Positions 1 to 16,731 of a stretch of 64,000 nt of DNA are shown piece by piece. The stretch spans positions 1,612,001-1,676,000 of the forward strand of contig JARUPY010000473.1 of assembly GCA_029817715.1 (NCBI GenBank). Direction: 5' to 3'. Made by a program: the position numbers and the translations under genes. The stretch's first letter is position 1. The number at the start of each line of letters is the position of its first letter. The notes beneath the pieces are model-generated. The model was not told the origin of the DNA. It ran no database searches and saw only the letters and a program-made list of their open reading frames with translations. The stretch comes from Melastoma dodecandrum. Lineage: Eukaryota > Streptophyta > Magnoliopsida > Myrtales > Melastomataceae.

Positions 1-263
1 CCCTCTTTCCCAAAAGAACAGTGGCACTCCCCCGTAAATAAACCCCAACTCCCGCCCCTATTTCATCTCACCCACCCGCCCGGCCCTTTCTTCCCCTTCA
101 CTCCAAAACAGTTCCCCTCCCCCGCGTTAATCCCAGTCTCCTCTCCCCCGAGCATTCCGTTACACCACCCTACCACTTCACCCCCACCGTCGCCCACCCT
201 AACTAACCGCCCCAAGGACGACCGCACCGGTAGCTCTAACCCGAGCGGAGAGTCCCTGCCGCG
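1..263 (+). promoter_or_regulatory. Pyrimidine-rich 5' flank / 5' UTR of CLASP
   Basis: No coding sequence is seen before the CLASP start. The stretch is very rich in C and T on the + strand, with many CCC, CCT and CCCC blocks, and G is scarce until about position 210. Such pyrimidine-rich leaders are common just upstream of plant start codons. I could not place a TATA box or a transcription start. Confidence 0.4.
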
Positions 264-3200
264 ATGGAGGAGGCATTGGAGCTCGCTCGCGCCAAGGACA
301 CCAAGGAGAGGATGGCCGGCGTCGAGCGTCTCCACAATCTACTCGAGTCCTCGAGGAGGAGCCTGACTGCGGGCGAGACTACCGCGCTCGTCGATTGCTG
401 CATGCATCTTTTCAAGGACAACAACTTCAGGGTATCTCAGGGGGCTCTCCAGGCGCTGGCTTCCGCAGCTGTGTTGTCCGGGGAGCATCTTAAGTTGCAT
501 CTAAATGCGGTTGTGCCGGCTGTCGTGGAGAGGTTGGGCGACGGGAAGCAGCCTGTTCGGGACGCCGCTAGGAGGTTGTTGCTCACACTCATGGAGGTAT
601 GAAGTCCCTGACGCTTGTTTATTTATTTCGGTTTTTGGTTGATCAAGTTGTAGGACCTTTTGGGAGGTCAGTTTAGGGCCGAGTCGTTTGATTTGACCAA
701 AGCATGAATATACTGAACGTCAGTGTCATTTGGTTCAGGGGGTGGGTTGACATTTGCTAGTGGTAATTTACAGCCCTTGCGAGTTCGGATGTAGATATTG
801 TATCATCAATTGTAGCATGAGTTTTGGCTCTGAAAGAAGTGAGATGGGGGTTAGGGCTTGGGATGTTGGCCTCACAAGGAATGGAAAGAAAAATATTCTA
901 TTTGGTCTTGAAGTCTTCACATAGCACTTCAACTAATCTTGGATGGTGGATTGTTCCACATTCAAGAACACTCCACTGTTGGTGTTGTCCGTCCATCTAG
1001 CTTTAGTATTGTACACTGAGCTTATCTGGCAGTTTTGGGTTATGGGCTTCTCTTGGTCGTCTGGTGGATTAAGTCAAGGTGCGTGTAAGCTGGTCTTGAT
1101 ACCATTGGTATAAAAAAAAAGGAGAAAAGAATTTGTAGCATTAGCTCTTCTTAGGAAAAGGGCAGGCAGCGGAAGCCTTTTGAACTGCCAATCATGAATG
1201 AGAGAAGGAAGGAGGGATTGACCTGTGAGCAGACTGTTGTGCCGTTTTCATTTGAGGTTTGCTTGATGACACAAACATAGCTACATGGACTGTTTTGCCC
1301 TTCTGATCTTAGTTTTTCACGATGTTCTTAGTGCAATGTAGTGGCCAGTTCCAATTTGTGGATTTGGTGTGTAGAAATGAGAATTTCTGGTAGAATGCGC
1401 TGATGAATGCGGGTAGGGTCTCTGGGAGGTGCAGAATGTAATGTGGCATTGTCCCTCTTTCTTAACTTCTGGAATCTCAAGAAGTAATTGGTGACATGAG
1501 GGTCAGCAGAATATGTACACTGTACAGGAATTGGTCTCATCAAACTTTCAAGAAAATTGTCCGTTGTGTTATGTTTATCTTCCCTCTTCAGCACTCGCCT
1601 TCTTCTCCCAAATCAATCCATTGAGTTGGTTTTACTTTAAAATAATGCAGATTTCTTCTCCAACAATTATCGTCGAGAGAGCTGGTTCTTATGCCTGGGC
1701 ACACAGAAGCTGGAGGATTCGTGAAGAGTTTGCCCGAACTGTAACCTCGGCCATCGGTCTTTTTGCATCAACAGAACTTCCATTACAAAGGGCAATTCTT
1801 TCACCAGTATGATCATTGTCTTTCCTCATGTTTTATTTTCTAACAATTTGACCAAATCATGGGGATCTGATGATTTTTTCCGGTTGGCAGGTGTTGCAAA
1901 TGTTAAATGACTCAAATCCTGGGGTCAGAGAAGTAGCGATTTTATGCATCGAGGTCAGTTGCAGATGATGATTGTGCATTATTCTCGTCTACATTCTTTT
2001 GCTGCAATTGGATCTAGTGGTGCCTATTGCCCCAAATGGATTCTTTTCACGTTCAGGAGATGTATAGTCAGGCAGGCCCCCAATTTCGTGAGGAACTGCA
2101 TCGACACTTTCTTCCATCTTCAATGGTATGTTTAGTTTGCCTCAACTTGCAGAACATCGTGAGATGGACAGTAAACAATAGAAACTCTATAAGATTCTGT
2201 ACTTCTTGACTGACTACAATATTATAGATGACATTAATACTGGTTGATCTTATCTGGACCTTATTCATACTTTTGAGTTATGTGAATGCAGATGAAAGAT
2301 ATTAATGCTAGACTAGAGAAGATTGTACCACGGAGCCGCTCTTCTGAAGGCCTTGCCAGCAAATTCAAGCCAGTGACTGTCAATCCTAAAAGATCAAGTC
2401 CAAGGGCCAAGAGTGCCTCTAGAGAGGCATCTCTTTTTGGAGGTTAGATTGTTAGTACCGTGATCTTATGTTGGGTTATTTACTCTTGTTAGTGTCACAT
2501 CTGAAGCTGTGGGAATCTTCTAGAATTTCATGGGGTGGTCTAAAGTCATCTTACTGCTATTATTTTTCTTAATGTACATTTTATGTGTGTCAGGTAGTCT
2601 TGCTAGTTACATGGTTTGTTATTTTGCGGCTAAAGAAGTAACAAATCATGATTTTTATTTTGGGATAATACAGTCTCAAATGTAGCAAAATGGTATAAAG
2701 TTATACCCAAAATAAATAGTAATGGACATTTACTCTCCAGAAAGTTTGATTCCTGGTAGTGGATGATTTTCATATCCCATGCTTAGATATGCATGCACTC
2801 ACATATTTGCTCTGGGAGTGGGGGTTTATTTTTTCCTTTTTGGGATGGGGAAGGGCGGGCAGACAAATACACAGCCTTGTCTTATGAAATAATTTGCCCT
2901 CCCTGGAACTGTTTAGTCACCAAAGGAACAATTTTTTCTGACACGGTTCTCCTCCTGTTTTGCAGCCGAAGGTGATATAACAGAAAAACCGGTGGAACCT
3001 ATACAGGTGTACTCCGAAAAAGAGCTGATACGGGAATTTGAAAAGATTGCACTAACGCTTGTACCGGAAAAGGACTGGTCCATACGCATAGCAGCGATGC
3101 AGAGAGTTGAAGGCCTGGTTTATGGAGGTTCAACGTCCTTTAAACAGTTAAATTGAACTTTTTGTTCGCCAAAACTGTATGAATGTTATTTTTTTTCCAA

Positions 3201-6200
3201 AATGGGCTTAAGATGGATAAAGCAAAATTTATCTGGAAATGCGCGTGAATATAAATGAGAGCAACAATTCTCATTATTTTTAGTTAATCTGGGGACAGTT
3301 CGATCGATTATATGATGTCACCATCAGCCTTAACATCTTCTAAACCTACTCTTCGTAACTTGTGTTGAATTACTTTCCCGTGAATTTTCCTAGCGTGTTG
3401 CCAAAGATGGAAAATTATTTTTTGTTAAAGAATCATATTTTATATCTTACTATTCTTTTAACGTAACAATTTTGCTTTGGATTTAGGTGCCACTGATTAT
3501 CCATGCTTCAAGGGACTCTTGAAGCAGCTTGTTGTCCCACTTAGCACCCAATTGTCCGACCGCAGGTCGAGTATTGTGAAGCAGGTGTGTTTAAAGTTTG
3601 AGGCTGTGCTTTATTGTTCCAACTCTGCTGTTAGCTCTCTTTCGTTGAAGAATTATCAAGTTTGGTGTGATATGCATGTGTAAAGATTTCATGGTTTTGA
3701 AATTATTGAAGCTTCTGGGCGCTTCCTTTTGCATTATTTCAAAGTAACATATCTTTAAGGTTCTGTTTGGGAACTTCCCCTACGGAGATCTTTTGAAATT
3801 TCAGCGTCTTATGGGACAGTTGTAGTCTCACAAAGTTAAGAAAAAGAATTCAAGTTAAAATTTTTCAACTCACCCTAAATCTCTCCAAAGTTCCCATAAT
3901 CTAAATACTACATTAGGTGTTCCTCAGGAGAGGGAAATTTTATTTGCAATGAAAAAACGAATTGAGACATCGGAAGTAGTTCGAAGTGGTTGAGATACCT
4001 TTTCTATCCATTGGGTCATGGAAACACGAACCAGATAAATGCATTATATAGTTCAGCTTTGATTATAGCCCGGACATTTTCTCCGTTCCCCGTGTAAGTG
4101 AAGGAAGAAAATGAACGTGCTTCGCTGAAGAAGTAAAAGCTCATTAAATAGACTCATATGACTTATCGAACTTAGTTCAAAATTGTTTGAAATTCCATTT
4201 GCTGAGGTAACTTTCTCATTATATTGTCTCTTCTCATGACAATTTCTCATTTTTCTTTGAGTAGATACTTATATTCACCTGGGTCCTACTGCTTACCCCT
4301 TTTGCTAAAGTTTATTTAGAGATTGTAGTGGGCCTTTCTTCTACTTTTTCTTCTTATTTTTCTTGTATTCGCCTCAATTAGACAAGATATTTTCTTGTCT
4401 TTGGGTTTGCTTCTGATGTCTATTGAATGTCAATGTTTTTGAAGGCTTGCCATTTGCTGTGCTTTTTGTCCAAGGAGCTGTTGGGGGATTTTGAGTCATG
4501 TGCAGAGATTTTTATCCCGGTAATCTTGTAAAGCATGCAAATGATTGATTTGGCCAGGCCATCTTTTCTATTATGTAATTTCCGTCCTTCATGATTCCAG
4601 GTTCTGTTCAAGCTTGTTGTAATCACGGTTCTTGTGATTGCAGATTCAGCAGATAACTGCATTAAAATGGTAACTTTTGTAAGCTGGTCTATCTACAGCC
4701 ACCTTCTGCTTCTAACAAAGCTGGTAATTTGCTTTTCAGATGTTGCATAATTGCAAGGTGGCTCGTATACTTCCTCGTATTGCTGATATTGCTAAGCATG
4801 ATCGAAGTGCTGTGCTTCGTTCAAGGTAGTTTAGCTTTTGATTAATGTGTAAAGTCTGCTTGCCTATGAAAATTTGGACGTGTGCATTATTATCCACATC
4901 CCTGCTCTTTTTTTTTTTGGTGTTAGGTGTTGTGAATATGCACTGTTGATACTGGAATACTGGGCGGATGCGCCTGAAATACAAAGATCAGCGGTGCTAT
5001 ATGAGGACATGATAAAATGTTGTGTGGCGGATGCAATGAGTGAGGTTGGCTGTAAAATATCATTTATATCTGAGATTCGGTTGTTTCAATTAGTCTATAT
5101 TCATTGGTAAAGCTAAAAGTCTTCAGTCTTCACACAATGTTTGGCACAGATTTATTATCAAATTGATCTTGAACAGTTTTCGCCTTTGATGTTCATTCAG
5201 TTTTTAGACCAGGAGACACTAAGACATGCTTTCTCATGTTCAGGGCTTGGAAAAAATAGTTCCCCATCCATTGCTAGTTGGTGAGCATGCAGTGGGACTG
5301 CTAATGCTAATAGTTCTGTTATTGGGATTAGGTTGCTTAATGCTGTCATATTTTATGGATACTGTATTGTATTATTTTTCTTGTAGATGATGATCTCATT
5401 TTGCCACACACACAATTATCATATCATTTCCAGTAATTTAAGTTCGGATTCTTGCATGCAGCTACTATGTATTCCTAATAAAATTGTCAGCAGGCAGTGC
5501 TGATAGAGGTGATGGTGCTGTTATCTGCAGGTGCGATCTACTGCAAGAATGTGCTACAGGATGTTTTCAAGAACTTGGCCAGAGCGATCAAGACGCTTAT
5601 TTTCATCCTTTGACATTGGTATTCAGAGGGTATGCCAAGATCATGAATATTCTCTTGTAAACGTTATTGTTATGTACCTATTATGCTGACATCAGGTTGT
5701 TAAATGCAGATCGTAAATGAGGAGGATGGAGGCATGCATAGAAGGCATGCTTCTCCATCTGTCCGTGAGAGAGGCGTGCAGGCATCGGATAATGCGCATG
5801 CATCAGCTCATACAAGTTTACCCGGATATGGAACTTCTGCTATTGTTGCCATGGATAGAACAGCAAGCTTGCAATCAACGGCATGTCTCCCTTCTGGTCT
5901 GCTTTTATCCCAAACCAAGTCACTAAGTAAAGGCACTGAACGCAGTCTTGAAAGTGTTTTAAATGCAAGTAAAGAAAAGGTTACTGCTATTGAAAGCATG
6001 CTTAGAGGACTGGATGTCTCAGAGAAGCATAAGTCATCTTCTTTGGATCTAGGTATTATATTTGACTACTTAGATCCACTCTATTGTTTTCCACGGGATC
6101 ACTCATTCAACATGGTTTTAAATCATACGAGAGCAGTTGAAATTATTTGTTGATGATCCTAGTGCAGGAGTCGACGCTCCATCTTCCCGTGATCCCCCAT

Positions 6201-9200
6201 TTCTTGCTTCAGTTGCAGCTTCTAATCATCTATCAAGCTCTTTTCCTGGAGACATAGTGGGCGCAACCACCACAAAAGGTAGCAATCACAGTAGTGGCTT
6301 GGCTTTATCAGATATCATGTCTCAGATTCATGCTTCTAAAGATTCTGTGAAATCGTCATATCGAAGTGGCATTTCAAGTGATTCTTTGGCTGTTACCTCA
6401 TTCTCTGCGAAAAGAACTTCAGCTAAATTGCAAGAAAGGTTTCCTGTCGAGGAAAGTAGGGAGGCAAGGCGACTTACAGGATGGCAAATGGACAGACATC
6501 ATATAGAAACCCCTTATCGAGATGGAAATTTTAGGGATGTGCAAGGCAGTAATGTTCCTAATTTTCAGAGGCCCCTCTTGAGAAACAATGTCGGTGGTCG
6601 GATGTCTGCAAACAGGAGGAGTTTTGATGACAACCAGCTCTCTCTGGGAGAAATGTCACATTATGTTGAAGGTCCTAGTTCTCTGAGTGATGCACTGGGA
6701 GAGGGACTCGTTCCAAGTTCTGACTGGTCTGCACGTGTTGCTGCCTTTACTTATCTTTGCACTCTGTTGCAACAAGGTCCAAAAGGTATCCAAGAAGTCG
6801 TGCAGCACTTTGAGAAAGTAATGAAGTTATTTTTCCAGCATTTAGATGATCCTCATCATAAAGTGGCCCAAGCAGCTCTCTCCACCCTGGCAGATCTTAT
6901 ACCAACGTGCCGGAAGCCTTTCGAAAGTTACATGGAAAGAATCCTGCCTCATGTTTTCTCTCGGCTAATCGATCCGAAGGAGTTAGTCAGGCAACCATGC
7001 ATGGCTACCCTAGATATTGTGGGAAAGACGTACAGTGTAGATTCTTTACTACCGGCTTTACTTAGATCTTTAGATGAACAGCGATCACCTAAGGCAAAAT
7101 TGGCTGTGATTGAGTTTGCAATTGCATCCTTGAAGAAGACTATACCAAACCCTGAGGGTTCGGGTAATAGTGGCATTTTGAAGCTATGGTTGGCGAAGTT
7201 AACTCCGCTGACCCATGACAAGAATACAAAACTCAAGGAAGCATCCATCACATGTATCGTATCCGTGTACTCCCATTATGATCCGGTGGCTGTACTTAAC
7301 TTTATTTTCAGCTTATCAGTTGAAGAACAGAAAAATTTGAGGCGAGCTCTGAAACAATACACTCCCAGGATTGAAGTGGACTTAATGAACTTTTTGCAAA
7401 ATAAGAAGGATCGTCAGCGGTCCAAGTCAGCTTATGAACCATCTGATGTTGTCGATACATCGTCAGAAGAAGGTTTCATTGGCAATTCGAAGCAGCATGC
7501 TTTATTTGGAAGATACTCTGCTGGTTCTGTTGATGGTGACAATATTAAAAAATGGAGCTCTGCTAGTGATGGGATCATAACTAGTGTTACTGCCACTTCC
7601 AGTGAAGTTCGGGATTCTTTGTATGCAGACTTCATTACTTCGAAATCCAGGGATCTTAATATGGTTGGCAGGTCAAGCCAGAGTGTGCATTCTGAGATTG
7701 GGAAGGGAGATAAAATGGACAATACCTTAAACTTGGAGGGTTTGGCTACCACAAGCTTGCAAATAGATGGTCCAACAAATGGTGGACAAGTGGCTTCTGA
7801 GGTATTCAGAAGCAATGGTGAGATTTGGGAGGCAGGTAACAACAATCACGATGTTACTGCTTCAAAGATCAATCCATCCGAATGTGGACCTAGCATACCC
7901 CAAATACTCCACTTGGTAGGATGATTTTTGTGTCTAATGTAACTTTTTATTGGAATATTGGTGATCCTTTCTAATGATATTCAAACAACATGTTGTTTTC
8001 AGATTGGCAATGATAGTGCCGATACTGCTTCTTCAAGCAAGCGTGATGGTCTTCAGCAATTGGTTGAAATTTCTGTGACAATTGATGTCTCAGTTTGGGC
8101 AAAGGTGTGTATCATATGGCAATTGGTGGAAGATAAAACTTCCTTGTGGGTTCTTGGGCATTAACTTGTCAATGAATGGAACAATTGATATTACATTTTT
8201 CTGGTGTGCTGCAGTACTTCAATCAGATCTTGACAATTGTGCTCGAAGTGCTGGATTGTGCCGATCCTACAATTCGTGAACTTGCTCTATCTTTGATTAT
8301 TGAAATGCTGAAGAACCAGGTGCGCAATAATTATTTATCATCTGGTGACTCATGAACCAAGATACAGCCTTTCGAATCAGCAGTAACTTTGTTCATCTTT
8401 CATACTTTTAGAAAATTATGATGGAAGACTCGGTTGAGATTGTGATCGAAAAACTCCTTCATGTAACAAAGGACAGTGTTCCAAAGGTAACTCTGAGCTT
8501 ATTAGGCTTTATCATGATTTCCTTTAATAGGCCTCTTACATTATTTCTTTTGTCAGGTCTCTAATGATGCAGAGCATTGCTTGTCCGTTGTTTTGTGTCA
8601 GTACGATCCATTCAGATGTTTAAGCGTACCCACTCTATCCCTCCATCTAACGCAAATATTTCATTCATATTGGACGGCCTGGTCAATGTTTGCTCTTGTT
8701 TGGGGGCACAGGTAATTGTCCCTCTGCTAGTTGCTGAAGATGAGAAGACACTTGTAGTCTGTATAAATTGTTTAACTAAGGTAATGGAGTGCTGCTGCTT
8801 CTCATTGTCTTTTTCCTGTTTTTCTTCAATGGACTTGATACCTAATTTTTAATGGTTGGGCACCTGGCTTGACTGCAATCTCTATGTGAAGATTTTCAGG
8901 AATACTTTATGATGCCCAATGATAAAATTTTGAGGGAAAATAATTTCTTTATTTTAGCAAAAGGCATTTTACTTGTTGTTTTGTTGCTTAGGGAAAGATC
9001 TCCCTATCCTTTAAGTCAGTTGGACAGCATACTGTCATGGAATTGGAAAGATAATGTTGCTTTTGATCCCTCTTATGTTTAGAATAATTTCAGATTCGGT
9101 CTCCATGATTGGTATGATCCATGGCTTCAGACATTCCCCTTATGGCCGATCGTTCAATCTACTATGTGATTTATAGAAACCCGAACTTGATTCTCAGTGA

Positions 9201-9731
9201 GAATGAGGTTTTGCAGTCATGGAGATGTGGGCTGCCAGTGTTCAATGTTTGTCTTGGTTTTTCAGGTTATGGGTCGTCTTTCGCTAGACGAACTGACGGC
9301 GCAGTTGCCATCATTTTTGCCGGCGCTCTTTGAAGCATTTGGAAACCAGAGTGCAGATGTCCGTAAGGTACTGTAGCTCATCCATTTGACCTGTTGTTTT
9401 CTGCTCAGGATGAGCCTGGAGGAACTCCGGATAAATCGATGCCTCTGTGTGCCGGCAAATGTGCCGATTAATGTCGAATGTTGCGATCAGTTATGTTTGC
9501 CTCAACGGCCGTTTTTGTTCAATTAACAAATAATTGCCCTTTATTTCCTCGTCCTGTGGTAAGCAGACAGTTGTGTTTTGCCTGGTGGACATCTACATTA
9601 TGCTAGGGAAAGCGTTCTTACCGTACCTGGAGGGGCTCAACGCCACGCAGCTGAAGCTGGTCACTATCTATGCCAATCGGATCTCGCAAGCTCGGTCAGG
9701 CACCACAATCGATGGGGACAGGTCAGGCTGA
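264..9731 (+). CDS. CLASP: CLIP-associated protein CLASP, complete, 21 exons
   Basis: Microtubule-associated CLASP, a TOG/HEAT-repeat protein that stabilises cortical microtubules and links them to endosome traffic and auxin-dependent growth (family knowledge). Exons by GT-AG junctions: 264-596, 1651-1806, 1891-1953, 2057-2125, 2292-2442, 2966-3127, 3487-3584, 4445-4519, 4601-4669, 4740-4825, 4927-5044, 5531-5629, 5710-6052, 6168-7915, 8003-8104, 8215-8319, 8412-8486, 8557-8625, 8712-8780, 9266-9367, 9567-9731. They sum to 4257 nt, or 1418 residues, close to the Arabidopsis length. The N-terminus ([17 protein letters not shown]) and the C-terminal stretch ([12 protein letters not shown]) match plant CLASP almost residue for residue. 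A Ser-rich basic linker lies in exons 13-14 before the second TOG region ([13 protein letters not shown]). The large exon 14 covers about 40% of the protein. No frame break was found. Confidence 0.96.
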
Positions 9732-12016
9732 GGTGCCGTCAAAGGTTTGGATTGTTGTGGCATTCTTTGTTCGTTAATGTATATACGATCGATCACCTCA
9801 CCAGGTGGTTCTTTGTTTTTGTCTCTTTTTGTATCCTAATGGGGTTGGTTTTTGGCGTTCCTTATCCCATTTGTTCAGTCCTCGTATGTTAAAAATCATT
9901 CTCTTTTGTGTTATATTTTTTTCTGTTGGTTTCTGCTCGCACGGCTGTCTTTAATTGTGTAAATATGTTGAGCGCACTGGTGAGCTATTTATGATTGACT
10001 CTACGGATGCTCGAAAATAAACTCAGATGAATTTTGAGTTTTACTCGAGCAACAATTTGAGTTGAGTTCGAGCATACTAGTAGTACTGGACTCCATAAGC
10101 TCTGCGAGTTGGGCAGCGACTTCAAAGTAGAAAAGACAAGTTACATTTACTCTCTGTCTGTCTCTTTAGAATAGAATGGAATAGAATGAACTTTATCGGA
10201 TCCAAAAACTAAATGAATCTTTGTTTTGTCTCTATTCTCACAGCAACCAAGGAAATAGGGTCAAGAGTAAAGATTAGAACAACCTCTTTATACATTTCCA
10301 ACCCATTTCTTGTATCATAACAAAATATCGTCTTGGGTAAGCATAACAAGGTTTCAGGTGTAAAGTCCACTATCCCGAATTTTTGAAGGTTGTCCTGAGA
10401 TTTAGATGGAGAATGATTGTAATACATCAATCTAATCACCAAGCCACCCCATTTTCATGTCAAAAGCCTAGTTGGGGGGTCAGATAAAGATGAGCTTTGT
10501 AACCTATGAGCCTTTGGCAGAGAATATTTCGGTATTTAATACACTCAATTTCAAAAATTTATAAAATAATGTCTTTAGTTTGAGTTTTATAAAGTAAAAT
10601 TTGCTTGTATAAGTGCATTTTAAAAACCGAGTTTCTTGAAAACTAACGTGGGGCAACTTCGATTTTATTTTGTCAAAAATTTTAAGAAGAATTCAAATTT
10701 TAAAAAATCGAGTCTGAGACGTTATTTTGTAGACTTTTAAAAAATATGTACCTAAAGCGCAAACTATTCTAGTGACCAATTCGGAATCCCATTCCATGTT
10801 GGGTGAGGACGCATGGTTCTGCATTCTGCTTACCTCCCTGGTCGGGGATAGCCAACCAACTTTCTTCCATCCACGTGACCAACAAACTACCCCAACCCAA
10901 CCCTCCCAAAGCTTCAACAACACCTAACCACAAGGCCAATCTCCCACTCCGCGCTTCTGCTTGATGGAAGAACACCCAAGCAACCTAGTTGTGTACGTGT
11001 TTTAATACGCCTTCATATGGCTGTGTTGCCGATGTGCGTTCTGACACCGGTATCATCACTTCTTTCTTGTGTCCGAAGGGTGTGATCCAACCCGACTAAG
11101 GCCTGCTACGCTTGACTCTTGCTGCCCCGGGCGGCTGTCTCCGTTGCTGACTATAAAGATCCACCAACAAACACATGCCTGATTTTCCTATTTAAGCGCG
11201 GAGTGATTCACTTCATGTCATAGGAGGTGGGGATAGATAATCTTCAAGAGATTAGTCAGGGGCAGTTGAGTCGCTCGTGTCTATCCTGTGAGACTCCCCT
11301 ACCCTTAAGACATCACTCCGCTTCTGCAAGTTCCGTGATGTCGTTGCTGGATGGTACAGCTACCCAGGTATGTTCCTCATCTTTCCAAAACCAATATACT
11401 CTCTGCTGCTCGGACTGCTCTCTACTGTCCAGAACGGCAGTAGTGACGTAAAAACTCGTTACGGTCCCATATCAGAAAACTCCGTGTCTGAGCAGAGGTA
11501 GCCATCTCAGCTTCACTGTGGGGTTCAACTTATGATGTCTCGCTATTGTTTGGTCACGCCGTCCGCACACAAGAAACTGACAACTTATGATGCTTCTTTC
11601 ACTGCGATTGAACCACAATCAAAGGAATAATGCCTGAAGTCCCGACGGGGGCACGCCGGGTTTGATCAGATCCCTTCTTTTCCTGTTGGTCGGCGGTGAC
11701 CGGGTTTTTAATGGGTCTTAGGCGCACGTTTTCTTTTACTCCCGACCCGGGTTGTCCGAAACTCGAGAAAACGACAAAAAAAGACAGGCGACTGGAAAGG
11801 AGAATTCTTTATCAGGGGGAAGATCCCACCTTCTGACCTCACCACGCGATTCAGGCGTTGTAAGACGACTAAAGCATCTCTCAAAATCCATATACGGTCT
11901 TCTCCTTCTAGGAAATTGAGGGGGGGGGGTGGATTTTTATTCGGTTTTTCTTGCAAGGAGTTGGCAGTCTCCTGGGTTTTGGATCGATCGGTTAGTTGGG
12001 GTTGTCCGACCGAGAG
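9732..12016. other. CLASP-KAT intergenic region
   Basis: No supported gene. The first few hundred bases are AT-rich and probably include the CLASP 3' UTR. About 10500-10760 is very A/T-rich with several AAATTTT-type palindromic words. The last 300 bases before 12017 look like the promoter and leader of the thiolase gene and include a G-run near 11920. Short open frames here have no recognisable content. Confidence 0.5.
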
Positions 12017-14718
<2,702 letters not shown>

Positions 14719-14929
14719 GTCGAGACTACGGGATTGGTGGAATAAGCATTTGAGACATTATGAACCTGGCAAGTGTGTTTTTCTTTTAAAGGAAGTTTGT
14801 ACTACGTGTACGGTTATATTGTTTTTTGAATAATCCGTGTTTCTTGCGTTGGGGGTGGTATTAGAAATGGATTATATGAATTAACAATCTAGATTTAATC
14901 TAATTTTGATGCAAAGACTAGCTCCACGT

Positions 14930-15140
14930 CCTCGGCATCTCCAGCCACCTCCTCTCCTCGATCCCCCCACCTGTGTCGCGGCCATGCAAGGAGGACAAGA
15001 ACAAGTGCGTCGGCGCCGGCGACTTGGTTTACATTTTCAACGAGTACTATAGGAAGTGCCTGGCTTGCGTCTGCGACGTAGGGAAGGGGGAGCGGAGGAG
15101 ATTGCCTAAGCGGCCATCGCCCGTGGACAAGTTCCACGAG
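14930..15140 (+). pseudogene. Orphan exon-like coding fragment, not recognised
   Basis: In the frame entered at 14973 the sequence encodes a Cys/Lys-rich stretch containing CVGAGDLVYIFNEYY and KCLACVCDVGKG, ending DKFHE directly before a good splice donor (GTAAAT at 15141). GC content is higher than in the flanks, and the reading frame is open back to about 14930. No partner exon was found downstream, where the frame runs into stops. I do not recognise the family. It may be a relict exon, a captured fragment, or chance. Confidence 0.3.
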
Positions 15141-16684
15141 GTAAATTACTTTATCCACCGAGGTATCCAATCGGAGCGTATTGCATCCGTTTAGGGAAGG
15201 CAGTGAAGGGTCTGAGTAAACCAACTATGTCTCTGATCTGCCTGATTCAACCGGTGCTGTGGAATCATAGAGCCTTATGTTGGCGGTCTCATCCCGGCCA
15301 ATTCATGCGCACGACATTTTTGTCCTCTGTTCGATGTACGGTTGGTCGATGAGGGTGTTGAGTTACTGGATCTGGAGGAAGCCGTCCCGATTGGTATGAT
15401 GAAATTATCCCTGGGAGGTTCCTAGATGCGACAATCTATCTTCGACATCACTGCATGTTGCACCGAGAGACATCTCCTACTCCTCCCCTCCATTCCTCCT
15501 CTTTCCTTCGCTGTTCGGCCAAACCCTACAACTTGCTCCTGCCCCGTGCAGTTGCTACAATGAAGTTGTGTGCCTTCTTCCATGGTCGAACAAGAAGTTA
15601 TAAACTCAGAATTAGTAGCATTTAGTATACGAATTTCAGGCTTTACCGACTTATGTGGTAAATTATTTTGCTAATCGAGGACAGATTGAGTGTTATCCTT
15701 TTGTGTGCCTGGTGGTAAAATCCAAAATGGAGGGAGAGAAATTGTCTCGAAGGCTATTGGGGGAAGGCGATTAGTAAAGATAGCCACCATTGCTAAAATT
15801 ATAGTTTGACCTGGCTTCTTGAGAAAACCACGTGAATCCATTTTTCGTCTAATTATTTCCTGTGAGCGGAAGAGGAGAGGATGCATCCAGATGCCGCCAT
15901 CAATCAGCTCAGTCTGCGTAGCAGGTGTGTGAGTGGGCTGGGAACCAGTCGAAGAGGAAGGAGAGGGACTTGTTCCGTAGGCTCCTCCTTACTTATGCCC
16001 AGTTTTCTTTCCTCGCATCGCATAGAGAAACTTCTGTTTAAGTGATTGCGTAATTGATTGAGCACCGAGACGAGACCCCACCCCACCCCATCACATCCTT
16101 CCCGTACTCACTCCACACCCCCAATTCGATGGCAACTTTGTAGCTTAAAATCTTGTTATCGATGAGTTAATGTCCCTAATTATATATAATTTATTCTTCT
16201 AAAAAAAACAGAAACATTACTCTCTTTTTTTTAAAATACATGAAAGGCATGTGGAATTATTTCATTTATAATTTCTAAACCAGTTTCAAATTTAAAAAAA
16301 AAATCACAATATATTTGTTGGTACATTAATTTTCTGTTTGCTTTGACTTCTTTAATAGCATTTTTGCAAATTGTAAGGGCTGATTTTCAATCAATATTTG
16401 GATCAACCACTTTCATCCTTGACTTATTCGAGTCAGATGACTCTCTTTTTTTTAATTGAGCTGAGTTGATTTTTTTCAAGATCAAGATATAAAAAAAACA
16501 AAAACACGGTATTCCTAAAATGAGACAAGGAAAAGTAAAATGAGATAAAATAATGAGATCCCGTGTTGGAGATGGATTAAATTCCGAGGGAAGGGAAGGG
16601 ATGTTGTGATGGCGATGGGAGTTAAAAAAATATGTAATAATTACGTAATAATTTCTTCCTGTTGTTCTGTCTATACACACACAT

Positions 16685-16688
<4 letters not shown>

Positions 16689-16727
<39 letters not shown>
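16689..16727. repeat. (TA)n microsatellite
   Basis: About 20 uninterrupted TA dinucleotides in AT-rich intergenic DNA. On the minus strand it produces an artificial Ile-Tyr repeat in an open frame that has no other coding character. Confidence 0.95.

Positions 16728-16731
<4 letters not shown>

Noticed and set aside
6949..7845. Minus-strand open frames opposite the large CLASP exon
   Set aside because: Shadows of a strongly conserved CLASP exon.
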